64,000 nt of DNA from positions 1-64,000 of the forward strand of contig JBKJIJ010000003.1 in the NCBI GenBank assembly GCA_046598525.1. Reading direction: 5' to 3'. Positions 1 to 10,410 of this stretch are shown in pieces (the first letter of the stretch is position 1; the number at the start of each line of letters is the position of its first letter). A program made the translations under genes and the position numbers. This DNA comes from Methylotenera_A sp046598525 (lineage in GTDB: Bacteria; Pseudomonadota; Gammaproteobacteria; Burkholderiales; Methylophilaceae). Below the pieces are notes generated by a model. The model did no database searches. It had not been told where the DNA came from and saw only the letters and a list, made by a program, of their open reading frames with translations.

Positions 1-76
1 TGGCGTCCCCACGGGGATTCGAACCCCGGTCGCCTCCGTGAAAGGGAGGTGTCCTAGGCCTCTAGACGATGGGGAC
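1..76 (-). tRNA. tRNA-Glu (anticodon TTC)
   Basis: On the minus strand this folds as a full 76-nt cloverleaf with acceptor GTCCCCA pairing to TGGGGAC, a T-arm containing GGTTCGAATCC, and an anticodon loop CTTTCAC giving TTC. The 3' CCA is encoded. It lies 98 nt downstream of tRNA-Ala and is probably cotranscribed with it. The window edge falls exactly at its CCA end, so further tRNA genes downstream cannot be seen. Confidence 0.97.
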
Positions 77-174
77 CTAAGAAATACTACTTAATTTACA
101 ACAACAGCATTTTACTACAATTTGATGAAATTCTTTAAGAAATTTTAACTTAAAAGCGTTTTAATCAAGATATT

Positions 175-250
<76 letters not shown>

Positions 251-314
251 ATTACACCCACTAATTTGGGCTTTAAATTAACACTGATATTTCGTGCAAC
301 TCAAAGAAGGCGCA

Positions 315-343
315 ATATTAATGACGCAGCGGCTAATTGTCAA
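315..343 (-). promoter_or_regulatory. Sigma-70 promoter of the tRNA-Ala/tRNA-Glu operon
   Basis: Minus strand: TTGACA (plus 338-343), a 17-nt spacer, then TAATAT (plus 315-320), followed by a GC-rich discriminator TGCGCC. This is close to consensus and lies about 65 nt upstream of tRNA-Ala. A GC-rich discriminator is characteristic of stringently controlled stable-RNA promoters, so growth-rate control is inferred. Confidence 0.75.
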
Positions 344-382
344 CGACTAGTTAGCATTTACGCCTATTTTAGTGATTAATTA

Positions 383-859
383 TTATCCGCGCGTATTACT
401 TTGCGAATCAAATGCTAACAAATCCACTTTTGGCAGTGGTTGCCATCCATTTTGGCGGTGTTCTGCCACCACATTGGTAAAGATACCGCCGCGCACATAA
501 AACTTAGCTGTTACGCGCATAAACTTTGGCTGGGTTACGGCTACTAAATCATCCAATATGCGATTGGTTACGGCTTCATGAAAACAGCCTTCGTTTCTAA
601 ACGATACGGTGTAAAGCTTTAAGCTTTTAAGCTCAACGCAAAGTTGGTTAGGAATGTAATCCAAGTAAATCACGGCAAAGTCTGGCTGGCCTGTTTTTGG
701 GCACAAACAAGTGAACTCTGGGATTTCCATATGAATATGAAAATCGCGATTGGGGTTTGGATTAGGGAAGGTTTCTAACGTTTTAGAAGGCTGCGCGCTA
801 AGGTCGCCCAGCAATGTAACGCTATCGTGCAAGTTGGTGCTAGACATATTGCCATTCAT
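383..859 (-). CDS. queF: NADPH-dependent 7-cyano-7-deazaguanine (preQ0) reductase QueF
   Basis: QueF reduces the nitrile of preQ0 to the aminomethyl group of preQ1, the last free-base step of queuosine synthesis for tRNA wobble modification. The 158-residue protein is the short single-domain type (B. subtilis-like) rather than the long two-domain E. coli type. The catalytic cysteine is in CLCPKTGQPD, followed by the QueF signature ELKSLKLY, the histidine-bearing FHE segment and the C-terminal RGGI motif. An alternative start lies four codons in (ATG at 847); no clear Shine-Dalgarno sequence separates the two. It is transcribed divergently from smc with only 70 bp between them. Confidence 0.93.
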   Translation of the reverse strand: MNGNMSSTNLHDSVTLLGDLSAQPSKTLETFPNPNPNRDFHIHMEIPEFTCLCPKTGQPDFAVIYLDYIPNQLCVELKSLKLYTVSFRNEGCFHEAVTNRILDDLVAVTQPKFMRVTAKFYVRGGIFTNVVAEHRQNGWQPLPKVDLLAFDSQSNTRG

Positions 860-929
860 ATCAAATAATAGCGTTATTATAAAACGTGTTTTCTCATAAT
901 ATAAGCCTTAATCATAATAAAACATTCAT

Positions 930-3900
930 TTGCGCTTAACTCACTTAAAACTTGCCGGCTTTAAATCGTTTGTAGACCCCACCACCATTCATTTGCATGG
1001 TCAGCGCGTCGGGGTGGTTGGGCCTAATGGCTGCGGCAAATCCAATGTAATGGAATCGGTGCGTTGGGTTTTGGGTGAATCTTCTGCCAAAGAGATGCGT
1101 GCAGACGCCATGGATGCGGTGATTTTTAACGGCTCTGGCAATCGCAAACCCATATCACGCGCATCGGTTGAGCTTATTTTTGATAATAGCTTAGGCAGCG
1201 CGGCAGGTGCTTGGAGCCAATACGCGGAGATTTCTGTAAAACGTGTAATTGAGCGCGAAAAAGGCTCAACCTATTACATTAACAACAGCGCTGTGCGCAG
1301 GCGCGATGTGGCAGATTTGTTTTTGGGCACAGGCCTTGGCGGCAGAGCTTACGCCATCATTGGCCAAAACACCATTTCGCGCATTGTAGAAGCCAAGCCA
1401 GAAGAGTTACGCATATTTTTAGAAGAAGCGGCTGGCATTAGCAAATACAAAGAACGCCGCCGCGAAACAGAATTAAGGTTGCGCGACACACGCGAAAACT
1501 TGATTCGCGTAGAAGATATTTGCCGCGAATTGCAAAAACAAATTACCAAATTAGAATCGCAAGCCGTGGTAACCCAGCAATATCATGCCTTGCAGGCATC
1601 TTTTAAATTGGCAGAAGGGCAGTTGTGGCTATTAAAAAAACGTGATGCTAGCCGAAATTGGGAAAAAGCCAAATTACTGGTTGAGCGATTGGTTAATCAG
1701 CTAGAGGCGCAAACGGCCGCCTTGCGTAAAAGCGAAGCTGAATTAGAACTAAGCCGCCAAGCGCATTACGCCGCTTCTGAAGGCATTCATACCGCGCAAG
1801 CCGCTTATTATGAAGCCAATGCGGTGGTGTCGAATTTGGAAAATCAAGTCAAGCAAAATGCTGATGCGCGTGAACGCATGGCGCAGCAGTTGCAACAGTT
1901 ATCACAATCAATAGAACGTAACGCCAGCAATAGCGCCGCTTTGCAACAAAATTTAGTGCAATTAAATAGTGATTTAGCCACTGCCCAAGCAAATGAGCAG
2001 CAAACGAACGCCGCGCTGGCCGCATTAAAGCTTACTTTGCCAGAAAAAGAATCGCAATTAAAAGCGGCAACCGCGTTGGCGCAGACAAGCCAACAAGCGC
2101 TCAATGAAGCCAATCAACGCATTCAAGTTGAGCGCAATACTATTCAATTTATTAACCAAAATATTACAGATAATCAACAACGTATACAGCGGTTTGAAGG
2201 TGAGTTAGCACGATTAACCTTGCCAAATGAATCAGAATTATCAGATACTGAAGCGGCCTTGCAGCAAGCGCAAAGCGTGGTGCTTGCCATTGAAAAAAGC
2301 AGTCAAGTCTTGCGCACTAATGAAGCGGCTTATCTAACAAAAATAACGCAGTTGCGTGCGTCACAAAATACAGCGCAGCGTGCGTTAAATCAGGCTGATG
2401 CGGAAATACATTCACTGCAAAAAATGCAGCAATCACTACATTCAGAATCCAAACTAAGTGATTGGTTAGCCCAATACGGCTTAAAAGACAGCGCATATGT
2501 GTGGCAAAAGATGAAAATAAATGCAGGCTGGCGGGTAGCGGTAGAGGCAGTTTTAGGCGCGAAATTAAATGCACTGATTGCTAATAAAAATGCCTATAGC
2601 AAAACTCAGCATAGGCCACCAGCCTCGCTGGTATTAGGGTTTGACAATATTGGTGGTATTAAATCGCCAGTGCATGATGCAGACTTAACGCCGCTTATGA
2701 TGATGATTGAAGAGTGCGATGCTGATTTAAAGCCAGTATTGGCCGATTGGTTGCAAGGTACTTATTTAATCAAATCAGATTTGCTAAACTCAGATAGCGC
2801 GCTTGAAACAGCGATTGCCAAACTTGATTTAGGTGAAACATTAGTTAATCAGTATGGCGATATTTTTAGCCGGCATAGCGTGTCGTATCACAGCGCGCAA
2901 TCAAGCTTGCATGGGGTTCTGGAAAGGCAGGCGCAGCTAGAATTGCTTGAAAAAAATCAGCCAAATTTATTAAATGATTTAAACGTGATTAGCGAAAAGC
3001 TAAAAAATGCAGAAAGCCAGTTACAGTTAGTGCGCCAGCAACAGCAACAAGAGGTGGCGCAGTTACGCCAAGCCACGCAAAATCATCATCAATTACAGCT
3101 TAAATTATCTCAATTGCAGCAAACGCGGCAAAATGCTTTAGAGCGTGAAAAAAGTATTCAGGCCGATTTGACGACAGCAAAGCAAAAGTTAACGCAATTA
3201 TTGCAAGATAGTCAGGGCAAACAAGCTTTGCAAGACGCCACAATTGCACAGATTGAGGCATTAACGCGGGCTAAAAATAACGATGCAACGGCCAAGCAAC
3301 AAGCAGAGCAAGCATATTTTTTAGCGCGCGATGCCATTGCGCAAGCCGAAAAAAAGCATCAAGAATCTGGCTTTAATTTAAAACTAATCAATAGTAAAAT
3401 CATTGAGTTAAATAATAAAATTAATGTAACTATTGAAGAAAAAAACGCCATTGAATTGCGCCAAAAAGAAGTAGAGCAAGTGTTATTGCTAACGCCGATG
3501 GATACCTTAAAATCCAATTTGCTTGATGCCGTAAACAATAAGCAAACTTGTGATGCGGCGCTGGCTAATGCCCGCAACCATTTGGCGGAGCAAGAGCAGG
3601 TTTTGCAAAACCATGAACGCAGCCGCATGCAAAGTGAGCAACAATTGCATCCTTTGCGGGATAATTTAGAGCAGCACCGTTTAAACGAGCAAGAAGCGCG
3701 CTTAACGTTTGAGCAATGCCAAGCCGGTTTGCATGAAAATGGTCAAGATGAGCAAATGCTAGCCGCTAGTTTGAATGAGCAAGCAAAGGTGAGCGATTTA
3801 GCGCGTAAATCGAATCAAATTCAGCAGGAGATTTTGGCATTAGGTGCGGTTAATTTGGCGGCAATTCAAGAATTAAACACGGAAACCGAGCGCAAAACCT

Positions 3901-4451
3901 ACTTAGACAGCCAAATGTTGGATTTAAGGCAAGCCACCGATACACTTGAAGAGGCGATTCGCAAGATTGACCGTGAAACGCGTGATAAATTAATGCACAC
4001 GTTTAATTCCGCTAATCTGCATTTTGGCGAATTATTTGCCACCTTGTTTGGCGGCGGGCAGGCAAGGCTAGAGCTGCTTGGCGATGAGATTTTAGATACC
4101 GGCTTGCAAGTTTTTGCGCAGCCGCCTGGCAAGAAAAATACCACCATTCAGTTATTATCCGGCGGTGAGAAAGCCTTAACCGCGTTAGCCTTAGTTTTTG
4201 CGCTGTTTAAGCTAAATCCTGCTCCATTTTGCTTGATGGATGAAGTTGATGCGCCGCTAGATGACAGTAATACCGAACGTTTTTGCCATATGGTGAAGAA
4301 AATGAGTGCTAACACACAGTTTTTATTTGTTAGCCATAATAAAATCACCATGGAAATGGCACAGCAACTCATCGGTGTTACCATGCAAGAGTCTGGCGTT
4401 TCGCGCGTGGTGGATGTGGATATTGAAGCCGCGCTTACCATGCAAGCTTAA
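930..4451 (+). CDS. smc: Chromosome partition protein SMC
   Basis: SMC is the ATPase core of condensin and organises and segregates the chromosome. The 1173-residue length is normal. Visible parts are Walker A GPNGCGKSN at residues 31-39, a long N-terminal coiled coil (about 170-500), a hinge region (about 510-660), a second coiled coil (about 670-1020), the ABC signature LSGGEKALT near 1075 and the Walker B/D-loop DEVDAPLDDSN near 1100-1110. The start is TTG at 930, giving the conserved N-terminus MRLTHLKLAGFKSF; no ATG fits and the ribosome binding site is weak. zipA-like and ligA follow, an order typical of Betaproteobacteria. Confidence 0.96.
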   Translation: MRLTHLKLAGFKSFVDPTTIHLHGQRVGVVGPNGCGKSNVMESVRWVLGESSAKEMRADAMDAVIFNGSGNRKPISRASVELIFDNSLGSAAGAWSQYAEISVKRVIEREKGSTYYINNSAVRRRDVADLFLGTGLGGRAYAIIGQNTISRIVEAKPEELRIFLEEAAGISKYKERRRETELRLRDTRENLIRVEDICRELQKQITKLESQAVVTQQYHALQASFKLAEGQLWLLKKRDASRNWEKAKLLVERLVNQLEAQTAALRKSEAELELSRQAHYAASEGIHTAQAAYYEANAVVSNLENQVKQNADARERMAQQLQQLSQSIERNASNSAALQQNLVQLNSDLATAQANEQQTNAALAALKLTLPEKESQLKAATALAQTSQQALNEANQRIQVERNTIQFINQNITDNQQRIQRFEGELARLTLPNESELSDTEAALQQAQSVVLAIEKSSQVLRTNEAAYLTKITQLRASQNTAQRALNQADAEIHSLQKMQQSLHSESKLSDWLAQYGLKDSAYVWQKMKINAGWRVAVEAVLGAKLNALIANKNAYSKTQHRPPASLVLGFDNIGGIKSPVHDADLTPLMMMIEECDADLKPVLADWLQGTYLIKSDLLNSDSALETAIAKLDLGETLVNQYGDIFSRHSVSYHSAQSSLHGVLERQAQLELLEKNQPNLLNDLNVISEKLKNAESQLQLVRQQQQQEVAQLRQATQNHHQLQLKLSQLQQTRQNALEREKSIQADLTTAKQKLTQLLQDSQGKQALQDATIAQIEALTRAKNNDATAKQQAEQAYFLARDAIAQAEKKHQESGFNLKLINSKIIELNNKINVTIEEKNAIELRQKEVEQVLLLTPMDTLKSNLLDAVNNKQTCDAALANARNHLAEQEQVLQNHERSRMQSEQQLHPLRDNLEQHRLNEQEARLTFEQCQAGLHENGQDEQMLAASLNEQAKVSDLARKSNQIQQEILALGAVNLAAIQELNTETERKTYLDSQMLDLRQATDTLEEAIRKIDRETRDKLMHTFNSANLHFGELFATLFGGGQARLELLGDEILDTGLQVFAQPPGKKNTTIQLLSGGEKALTALALVFALFKLNPAPFCLMDEVDAPLDDSNTERFCHMVKKMSANTQFLFVSHNKITMEMAQQLIGVTMQESGVSRVVDVDIEAALTMQA

Positions 4452-4653
4452 TCTTAGCCGTGCATTAAAGCCTTGAAATTGCACATATACTTGTCACCAA
4501 GTAATGCAAGCAAGATTAAACAATGTAAGCTTTAGCGGTGCAGGCTTGAATTATTTGTTAATTAAACAGACAATGAATGCTTATAAAAAACAGATTGAAT
4601 TTTGTTGATATTGAATCAGCTTTAAAACCCTTTTACCTTTAAAATTAATACAC

Positions 4654-6042
4654 ATGTCAGATTTACAAATCATACTTATTATTCTTGGTGCCTTTATTAT
4701 TGCAGGCGTTGTGGTTTACAACTGGCTGCAAGAGAGAAAATTGCGCATTCAAGTAATGGACGAATTTATTGTGCCGCAAAAAGACGTGCTGGCAGAAGAT
4801 TTTTATATTGATACCGATGCTTTTGTGGAAAAAGAGCTGGCCGAAATGCCGCGAAAATTCACACATGCCATTTTAGATGAGCCGGATTTAGCTCAAACCG
4901 CACAAGCTAATAATGCTAGCTTTGCCAGCAAAAATGAGCCTTTACAGCAAGCAGCTGAAGCTAAAGAATCAGAATTTGTAGCAGAATCTGCAGCAGAAAA
5001 TGTGGCTTCACATAGCGAATTTACAGCCAGCACCTTTAAGCATAGTACTTATGTGGATCAGTTTTCGGATGATGCAACTATTACGCCGAAAGTTAGCGAA
5101 AATAAGGTTGTTTTTACACCGCCAGCGGCTATAAAACCCCAGCCAGCCGTGCAAAATCTGCCAGAAATCATGCCGTCGCCGTTGCCAGATTCTGTGCATA
5201 CGCATATTGATTTGGCGGCCATGTTATTTGCTAATCATAAAATCAGCCATAAAGCCTTGTGCGATATGGCAGAGAGCGTAAACGAAATCCGATTGCCAAT
5301 GATGATTTTTGGTTTAGATAGCCATGATAAATGGCATTTAGTGCAAACGAATCAATCTAGCCAAACACAAGCCAGCACGGCTGACACGCAATACAAACAA
5401 GCCGCTTGTAGCTTGCAGCTGGCGGACCGTGGTGGCCCAATTGCTAAAAGTACGCTGAATAAATTTCAATACGCGGTAGAAAACATGGGCTTAGAACTTA
5501 ACGCGCATGTGGAATGGCAAGGCAGTGGCGATGTGTTGCAACGCGCGCTGGAGCTGGATCAATTTTGTATTGAGGTGGATCAATTAATTAATGTGCATGT
5601 TGCGCAGGGTGAGTTACCGATTCACGGCACCAAATTTAGAGGCTTAGCAGAGGCCAGCGGCATGGTGTTGAATGAAGACGGACGTTTTCATTTTTATGCC
5701 AGTAACGATAACGGCGCGCATAAAACACCTCTGTTTTGCGCGGTAGAAGCCAATCATCAAGCTTTTACGGCCGATAGTTTGCGCAACAATGTGCTTAAAG
5801 CCGTTACGTTTCAGCTAGAAATTCCTAAAGTACCTAATTGTGAGCAAGCCTTTAATCAAATGATTGTGGTTGCGCAAAAATTAAGCACCAGCTTAAACGC
5901 CAATATTGTGGATGATAATCAAAAGCCTTTGGGCGATTTGCAAATTGAAAAAATTCGGCAACAGCTTAAAATTATCCACGCTACCATGGTGGCACGCGGC
6001 GTAATGCCTGGCAGTGTGGCCAGCATGCGTTTGTTTAACTAG
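4654..6042 (+). CDS. zipA: ZipA-like cell division protein (C-terminal FtsZ-binding domain)
   Basis: The 462-residue protein has one N-terminal membrane segment (about residues 5-24), a short basic stretch, a variable linker rich in Ala, Glu, Pro and Gln (about 80-180), and a conserved C-terminal half resembling the ZipA C-terminal domain (about 320-445). ZipA tethers FtsZ to the inner membrane. Overall similarity to E. coli ZipA is low, but the topology and the position between smc and ligA match the protein annotated this way in Betaproteobacteria. The gene ends 16 nt before ligA, suggesting cotranscription. The 202 nt upstream hold no recognisable gene. Confidence 0.8.
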   Translation: MSDLQIILIILGAFIIAGVVVYNWLQERKLRIQVMDEFIVPQKDVLAEDFYIDTDAFVEKELAEMPRKFTHAILDEPDLAQTAQANNASFASKNEPLQQAAEAKESEFVAESAAENVASHSEFTASTFKHSTYVDQFSDDATITPKVSENKVVFTPPAAIKPQPAVQNLPEIMPSPLPDSVHTHIDLAAMLFANHKISHKALCDMAESVNEIRLPMMIFGLDSHDKWHLVQTNQSSQTQASTADTQYKQAACSLQLADRGGPIAKSTLNKFQYAVENMGLELNAHVEWQGSGDVLQRALELDQFCIEVDQLINVHVAQGELPIHGTKFRGLAEASGMVLNEDGRFHFYASNDNGAHKTPLFCAVEANHQAFTADSLRNNVLKAVTFQLEIPKVPNCEQAFNQMIVVAQKLSTSLNANIVDDNQKPLGDLQIEKIRQQLKIIHATMVARGVMPGSVASMRLFN

Positions 6043-6058
6043 TTTTTAAATTTAGTCT

Positions 6059-8155
6059 ATGGCAAGTTTAGAATCTGCACGCTTGCAAGAAGCTAAAACT
6101 AAAGTAGCTGATCTTGTTGCATTAATTGCCAAGCACGATTACGAATATTACGCATTAGATGCGCCCACCATTTCTGATAACGAATATGACGGTTTATACC
6201 GCCAATTAGTTAGCCTAGAGCAACAATTTAATGAATTAATCACACCCGATTCACCCACGCAACGCGTTGGCGGCAGCGCTATTGGTAGCTTTAGCAGCGT
6301 TACGCATCGCCAAGCCATGCTGTCATTAAACAATGCGTTTGGCGATGATGAATTGCTGGCGTTTGATAAACGTGTGCGTGATTATTTGGGCATTGATGAA
6401 GTGGAATATGCCGTTGAGCCTAAATTTGATGGCTTGGCGATTACTTTAACCTATGAGAATGGCGTTTTTACCCAAGGCGCCACGCGCGGCGATGGCTATA
6501 CTGGTGAAAATGTAACGCATAATTTGCGCACCATTCGCGCTATTCCCACTAAATTAGCGCTAGCAAACCCACCGCCATTATTAGAAGTGCGTGGCGAAGT
6601 GATTATGCTTAAGCGCGATTTTGAACGTTTAAATCAAGCACAAACTAAAAGCGGCGCTAAATTATTTGCTAACCCGCGCAATGCCGCCGCTGGCAGCCTA
6701 CGCCAGCTAGATCCACAAATTACCGCAACGCGTCCTTTACACTTTTTTGCCTATGGTTTGGGTGAGGCTTTAGGCGTGCCGCTGCTACATTCGCATGCAC
6801 AAGCCATGGATTATTTAGCTGAAATGCGCTTTCCTGTGAGTGATTTACGTGCGGTTAAATTAGGCGCAAGCGGCTTGCAAGATTATTACCTTAATATCGG
6901 CCAAAAACGTGCCAGCTTGCCGTTTGATATTGATGGCGTGGTGTACAAAGTGAATCAATTTCAGCAGCAAAAAACGCTTGGCTTTGTATCGCGCGCGCCG
7001 CGTTGGGCCGTTGCGCATAAATACCCAGCACAAGAAGCGCAAACCATTGTAGAAGACATTACCGTTCAAGTGGGCCGCACAGGTGCCATTACGCCAGTGG
7101 CAAGGCTTAAAGCGGTGTTTGTAGGCGGGGTAACCGTTACCAACGCCACGCTGCATAATGAAGATGAATTGCGCCGCAAAGATATTAGAATCAACGATAC
7201 CGTTATTGTTAGGCGGGCAGGCGATGTGATTCCAGAAGTGGTTTCGGTTTTGCTGGATTTACGCCCAGATAATGCGCAATTATTTAGCATGCCAAGCCAC
7301 TGCCCAGAATGCGGATCGCATATTGAGCGGCCATTGGATGAAGCGATTGCGCGCTGTACAGGCGGCTTAATTTGCCCCGCGCAGCGCAAACAAGCCATAA
7401 CGCATTTTGCCTCACGCAAGGCGTTGGATATTGAAGGCATGGGCGAAAAACTGGCTGATCAGCTGGTTGAAGCCAATTTGGTTAAATCGTTAGATGATAT
7501 TTATAAGCTAGATATGGCTACTTTGGCCAGTTTAGAACGCATGGCGCAAAAGTCTGCGCAAAACGTGATTGATGCGTTGCAACAAAGCAAGCAAACCACC
7601 ATGGCGCGTTTTATTTACGCGCTGGGTATTCGCAACGTGGGCGAAGCCACTGCTAAAGATTTAAGCAGCCATTTTGGCAGCCTGCAAGCCTTACTAGATG
7701 CGGATACTGCGGCATTGTTGCAAGTAAATGATGTGGGGCCAATTGTGGCGGAATCCATTTTGCAATTTTTTAGCGAACCGCATAATCGCGAAGTGATTGA
7801 ATCCATGCGTAATTTGGGCCTTACGTGGCCAGAGCATGCTGGCAAGCAAACAGCTACAGGCGCATTGGTTGGCAAAGTGTTTGTGCTTACGGGCACCTTA
7901 CCAAGCTTATCGCGCGATGAGGCGCAAGCCATGATTGAAGCGGCAGGCGGCAAGGTAAGTGGCAGCGTTTCTAAAAAGACCGATTTTGTAGTGGCAGGGG
8001 CTGAAGCGGGGAGCAAATTAGAAAAAGCGCAAAGCTTAAATGTGGCCGTTATTGATGAAGATGGCTTGAAACAATTGCTATTAAACGCAACGCAGGCAAC
8101 TAATCCCGCTAGCGATGCGTCAGACGCTGTAACGGTTCAACCTTCGCTTTTTTAA
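6059..8155 (+). CDS. ligA: NAD+-dependent DNA ligase LigA
   Basis: LigA seals nicks in replication and repair using NAD+. All domains are present in 698 residues: an N-terminal Ia domain with the YYALDAPTISDNEYD stretch, the adenylation domain with the lysine nucleophile K122 in EPKFDGLAI, an OB-fold, a four-cysteine zinc finger (C415, C418, C433, C439), helix-hairpin-helix repeats (about 455-590) and a C-terminal BRCT domain (about 598-675). The start ATG lies 16 nt after the zipA-like stop. Confidence 0.97.
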   Translation: MASLESARLQEAKTKVADLVALIAKHDYEYYALDAPTISDNEYDGLYRQLVSLEQQFNELITPDSPTQRVGGSAIGSFSSVTHRQAMLSLNNAFGDDELLAFDKRVRDYLGIDEVEYAVEPKFDGLAITLTYENGVFTQGATRGDGYTGENVTHNLRTIRAIPTKLALANPPPLLEVRGEVIMLKRDFERLNQAQTKSGAKLFANPRNAAAGSLRQLDPQITATRPLHFFAYGLGEALGVPLLHSHAQAMDYLAEMRFPVSDLRAVKLGASGLQDYYLNIGQKRASLPFDIDGVVYKVNQFQQQKTLGFVSRAPRWAVAHKYPAQEAQTIVEDITVQVGRTGAITPVARLKAVFVGGVTVTNATLHNEDELRRKDIRINDTVIVRRAGDVIPEVVSVLLDLRPDNAQLFSMPSHCPECGSHIERPLDEAIARCTGGLICPAQRKQAITHFASRKALDIEGMGEKLADQLVEANLVKSLDDIYKLDMATLASLERMAQKSAQNVIDALQQSKQTTMARFIYALGIRNVGEATAKDLSSHFGSLQALLDADTAALLQVNDVGPIVAESILQFFSEPHNREVIESMRNLGLTWPEHAGKQTATGALVGKVFVLTGTLPSLSRDEAQAMIEAAGGKVSGSVSKKTDFVVAGAEAGSKLEKAQSLNVAVIDEDGLKQLLLNATQATNPASDASDAVTVQPSLF

Positions 8156-8211
8156 ACAGTAAATTTATTTAGACTTTATTTCTTTAACTTAAATATTGAA
8201 ACGTAAAAACC

Positions 8212-9144
8212 ATGAAACTTAACACTACTTTTAAACTAGAAAAAACATTAAATCCATTATTTATCGCATTGATTTTGTTAAGCTTTAATGCTAACTCAGC
8301 TGAGCTTTCAGAGCAAACTTCTGCCTGCACGCAAGCCTTAGATAAAGGCAATTTGGTTAAAGCAATTGAGGTTTCTAGCGAAATTTTAAAAGCCGATGCT
8401 AAAAATAGAGACGGTTTATTGTGCCAGGGCAGGGCACTTGGCGCGCAAGGCAAATATGCTGAAGCCTTAAGTGCCTTAGAACTATCAGTAGCGCAAGCTA
8501 AAACAGGCTTTGATGCCATTATTTCGCATTTGTTAATCGGAAATTTACATAAAGATAATCAGAAAAATGCAGAAGCGCTGGCCAGCTACGAAAAAAGCAT
8601 CACCATTGCCAAAAAAGAAAATAACGATAAATTTACCCGCATTAATCACAATTTAATGGGTGAAGTGCATGCCAGCACGCAAGATTTTAATGCCGCATTA
8701 ACCCATTATGTGGCAGGTGAAAAGCTGGCTTATAACGATAATGAGCGCGCCGATAATTTTGAGCGTTTAGCCACCACTTATAGCGCTTTGGGCAAGCATA
8801 ATGAGGCGATTGAGTTTCAGGTTAAAGCCATTATTATGCAAAAAAAATCAGGCACTTTAGATCAATACGCTAACGCCAGCTTAGGAATGGGCCGCATTTA
8901 TATTGCCGCTAAAGAGTTGCAAAATGCAGAGCGCACCTACACAAAATTAGTGCAATTTAGCCAAGAAAATGGCGGCGCTTATTATGAGGTAAAAGCTAAT
9001 ATGGGCTTAGCGCAAACCAAAATGGCCGCTGGTGATTCAGCCGCCGCAAAAGCGTATGTCATTAACGCGCAAAAATTGGTTAAAACGGTTGGTGATGCCG
9101 ATTTAACGGCTGAAGTGAATACAACACTGGCTAAGCTTAATTAA
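8212..9144 (+). CDS. Exported tetratricopeptide-repeat protein
   Basis: The 310-residue protein begins with a signal peptide (hydrophobic residues about 14-26, likely cleavage after NANSA). The mature part is almost wholly helical TPR-like repeats, for example EALASYEKSITIAKK and NEAIEFQVKAIIM. TPR proteins scaffold protein interactions; the partner is not evident. It lies 56 nt after ligA and 190 nt before msrP, with no functional link visible to either. A short inverted repeat overlapping 9156-9176 follows the stop codon. Confidence 0.7.
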   Translation: MKLNTTFKLEKTLNPLFIALILLSFNANSAELSEQTSACTQALDKGNLVKAIEVSSEILKADAKNRDGLLCQGRALGAQGKYAEALSALELSVAQAKTGFDAIISHLLIGNLHKDNQKNAEALASYEKSITIAKKENNDKFTRINHNLMGEVHASTQDFNAALTHYVAGEKLAYNDNERADNFERLATTYSALGKHNEAIEFQVKAIIMQKKSGTLDQYANASLGMGRIYIAAKELQNAERTYTKLVQFSQENGGAYYEVKANMGLAQTKMAAGDSAAAKAYVINAQKLVKTVGDADLTAEVNTTLAKLN

Positions 9145-9333
9145 TCAGCACCTGAATTAATCAGCGCCTGATTAATAGGCACTTGTGTGCGTTTAATCGA
9201 ATAAATTTAACGTAAATTAATTGTAAGGAAATAATCGTTAAGGCGACCAAGCATTATCAGACAAGTTATATCAAACAAGTAACACCAAATCTGTATTTAT
9301 ATTGATATCTGTTCACATTAGGGCGACTTTTAC

Positions 9334-10401
9334 ATGATTATTCTTAACCAATCCAAGCTTAACCCCAGCAATATTCAGCCATCTGAAATCACGCCGCGTG
9401 ATGTTTTTGATAATAGGCGTGAATTTTTAAAAACGGCTGGCTTTGGCTTGGCAGCTGGTTCGGCCTTATTGCTCTCAAACAAAGCGCGCGCCGCTGCCAA
9501 TATTGCCGGTGGCGTAACAGAAGGTGCAGGGCGCTTAGTTGGTCGCGCAAACGCACCAGCCGCCGCTGAAAAAGTTGCCTTTAAAGCAGGCACCAGACAA
9601 AAAATAAGCGGCTATACAAAAACCGCTTATGGCGCAGGCGAAAAATTAAGCAAGTATGACGATATAACCACCTACAACAACTATTATGAGTTTGGCACGG
9701 GCAAAAGCGACCCAGCCGTGCAAGCCACGCTGTTTAAGCCACGCCCTTGGACCATTAGCATTGAAGGTGCCGTTAAAAAAGCCAAAACCATCAGCATTGA
9801 AGATTTGTTAAAACTTGCGCCGCTTGAAGAACGTATTTACCGCATGAGGTGTGTTGAAGGCTGGTCTATGGTGATTCCATGGGTTGGTTTGCCGCTTGCC
9901 AGCTTGGTTAAATGGGCAGAGCCAACGGGTAATGCCAAATATGTAGAATTTATATCCGCCAATGATTCACTCACAATGCCAGGTGTGCGCTCACCCGTTT
10001 TAGATTGGCCGTACACAGAAGGCTTGCGCATGGATGAAGCCACTAATCCGCTGACTTTATTGGCAGTTGGTTTGTATGGTGAATATTTGCCAAACCAAAA
10101 TGGCGCGCCTGTACGCTTGGTGATGCCTTGGAAATACGGCTTTAAAGGCGGCAAAGCCATTGTTAAAATTCGCTTTGTCGAAAAAATGCCTTTAACCACA
10201 TGGGTAAAAGCAGGGCCATCTGAATACGGTTTTTATGCCAACGTTAACCCCAATGTGGATCACCCGCGCTGGACCCAATCATCTGAAAAACCGATTGGTG
10301 GCGGCTTGTTTGGTGGGCGCATTAAAACAAAAATGTTTAACGGCTATAGCGAGCAAGTGGCGCAAATGTACGCTGGCCTAGATTTAACTAAAAACTTTTA
10401 G
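9334..10401 (+). CDS. msrP: Protein-methionine-sulfoxide reductase catalytic subunit MsrP
   Basis: MsrP is the periplasmic molybdopterin enzyme that repairs oxidised methionine in envelope proteins, with MsrQ supplying electrons. A twin-arginine signal is plain: NRREFLKTAGFG with R28-R29 followed by a hydrophobic stretch and an Ala-rich cleavage region. The molybdenum-ligating cysteine is C173 in YRMRCVEGW. The 355-residue length is in the family range (E. coli YedY is 334), the excess being in the N-terminal leader. msrQ begins 10 nt after the stop. Confidence 0.95.
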   Translation: MIILNQSKLNPSNIQPSEITPRDVFDNRREFLKTAGFGLAAGSALLLSNKARAAANIAGGVTEGAGRLVGRANAPAAAEKVAFKAGTRQKISGYTKTAYGAGEKLSKYDDITTYNNYYEFGTGKSDPAVQATLFKPRPWTISIEGAVKKAKTISIEDLLKLAPLEERIYRMRCVEGWSMVIPWVGLPLASLVKWAEPTGNAKYVEFISANDSLTMPGVRSPVLDWPYTEGLRMDEATNPLTLLAVGLYGEYLPNQNGAPVRLVMPWKYGFKGGKAIVKIRFVEKMPLTTWVKAGPSEYGFYANVNPNVDHPRWTQSSEKPIGGGLFGGRIKTKMFNGYSEQVAQMYAGLDLTKNF

Positions 10402-10410
10402 TTAGCTTTT

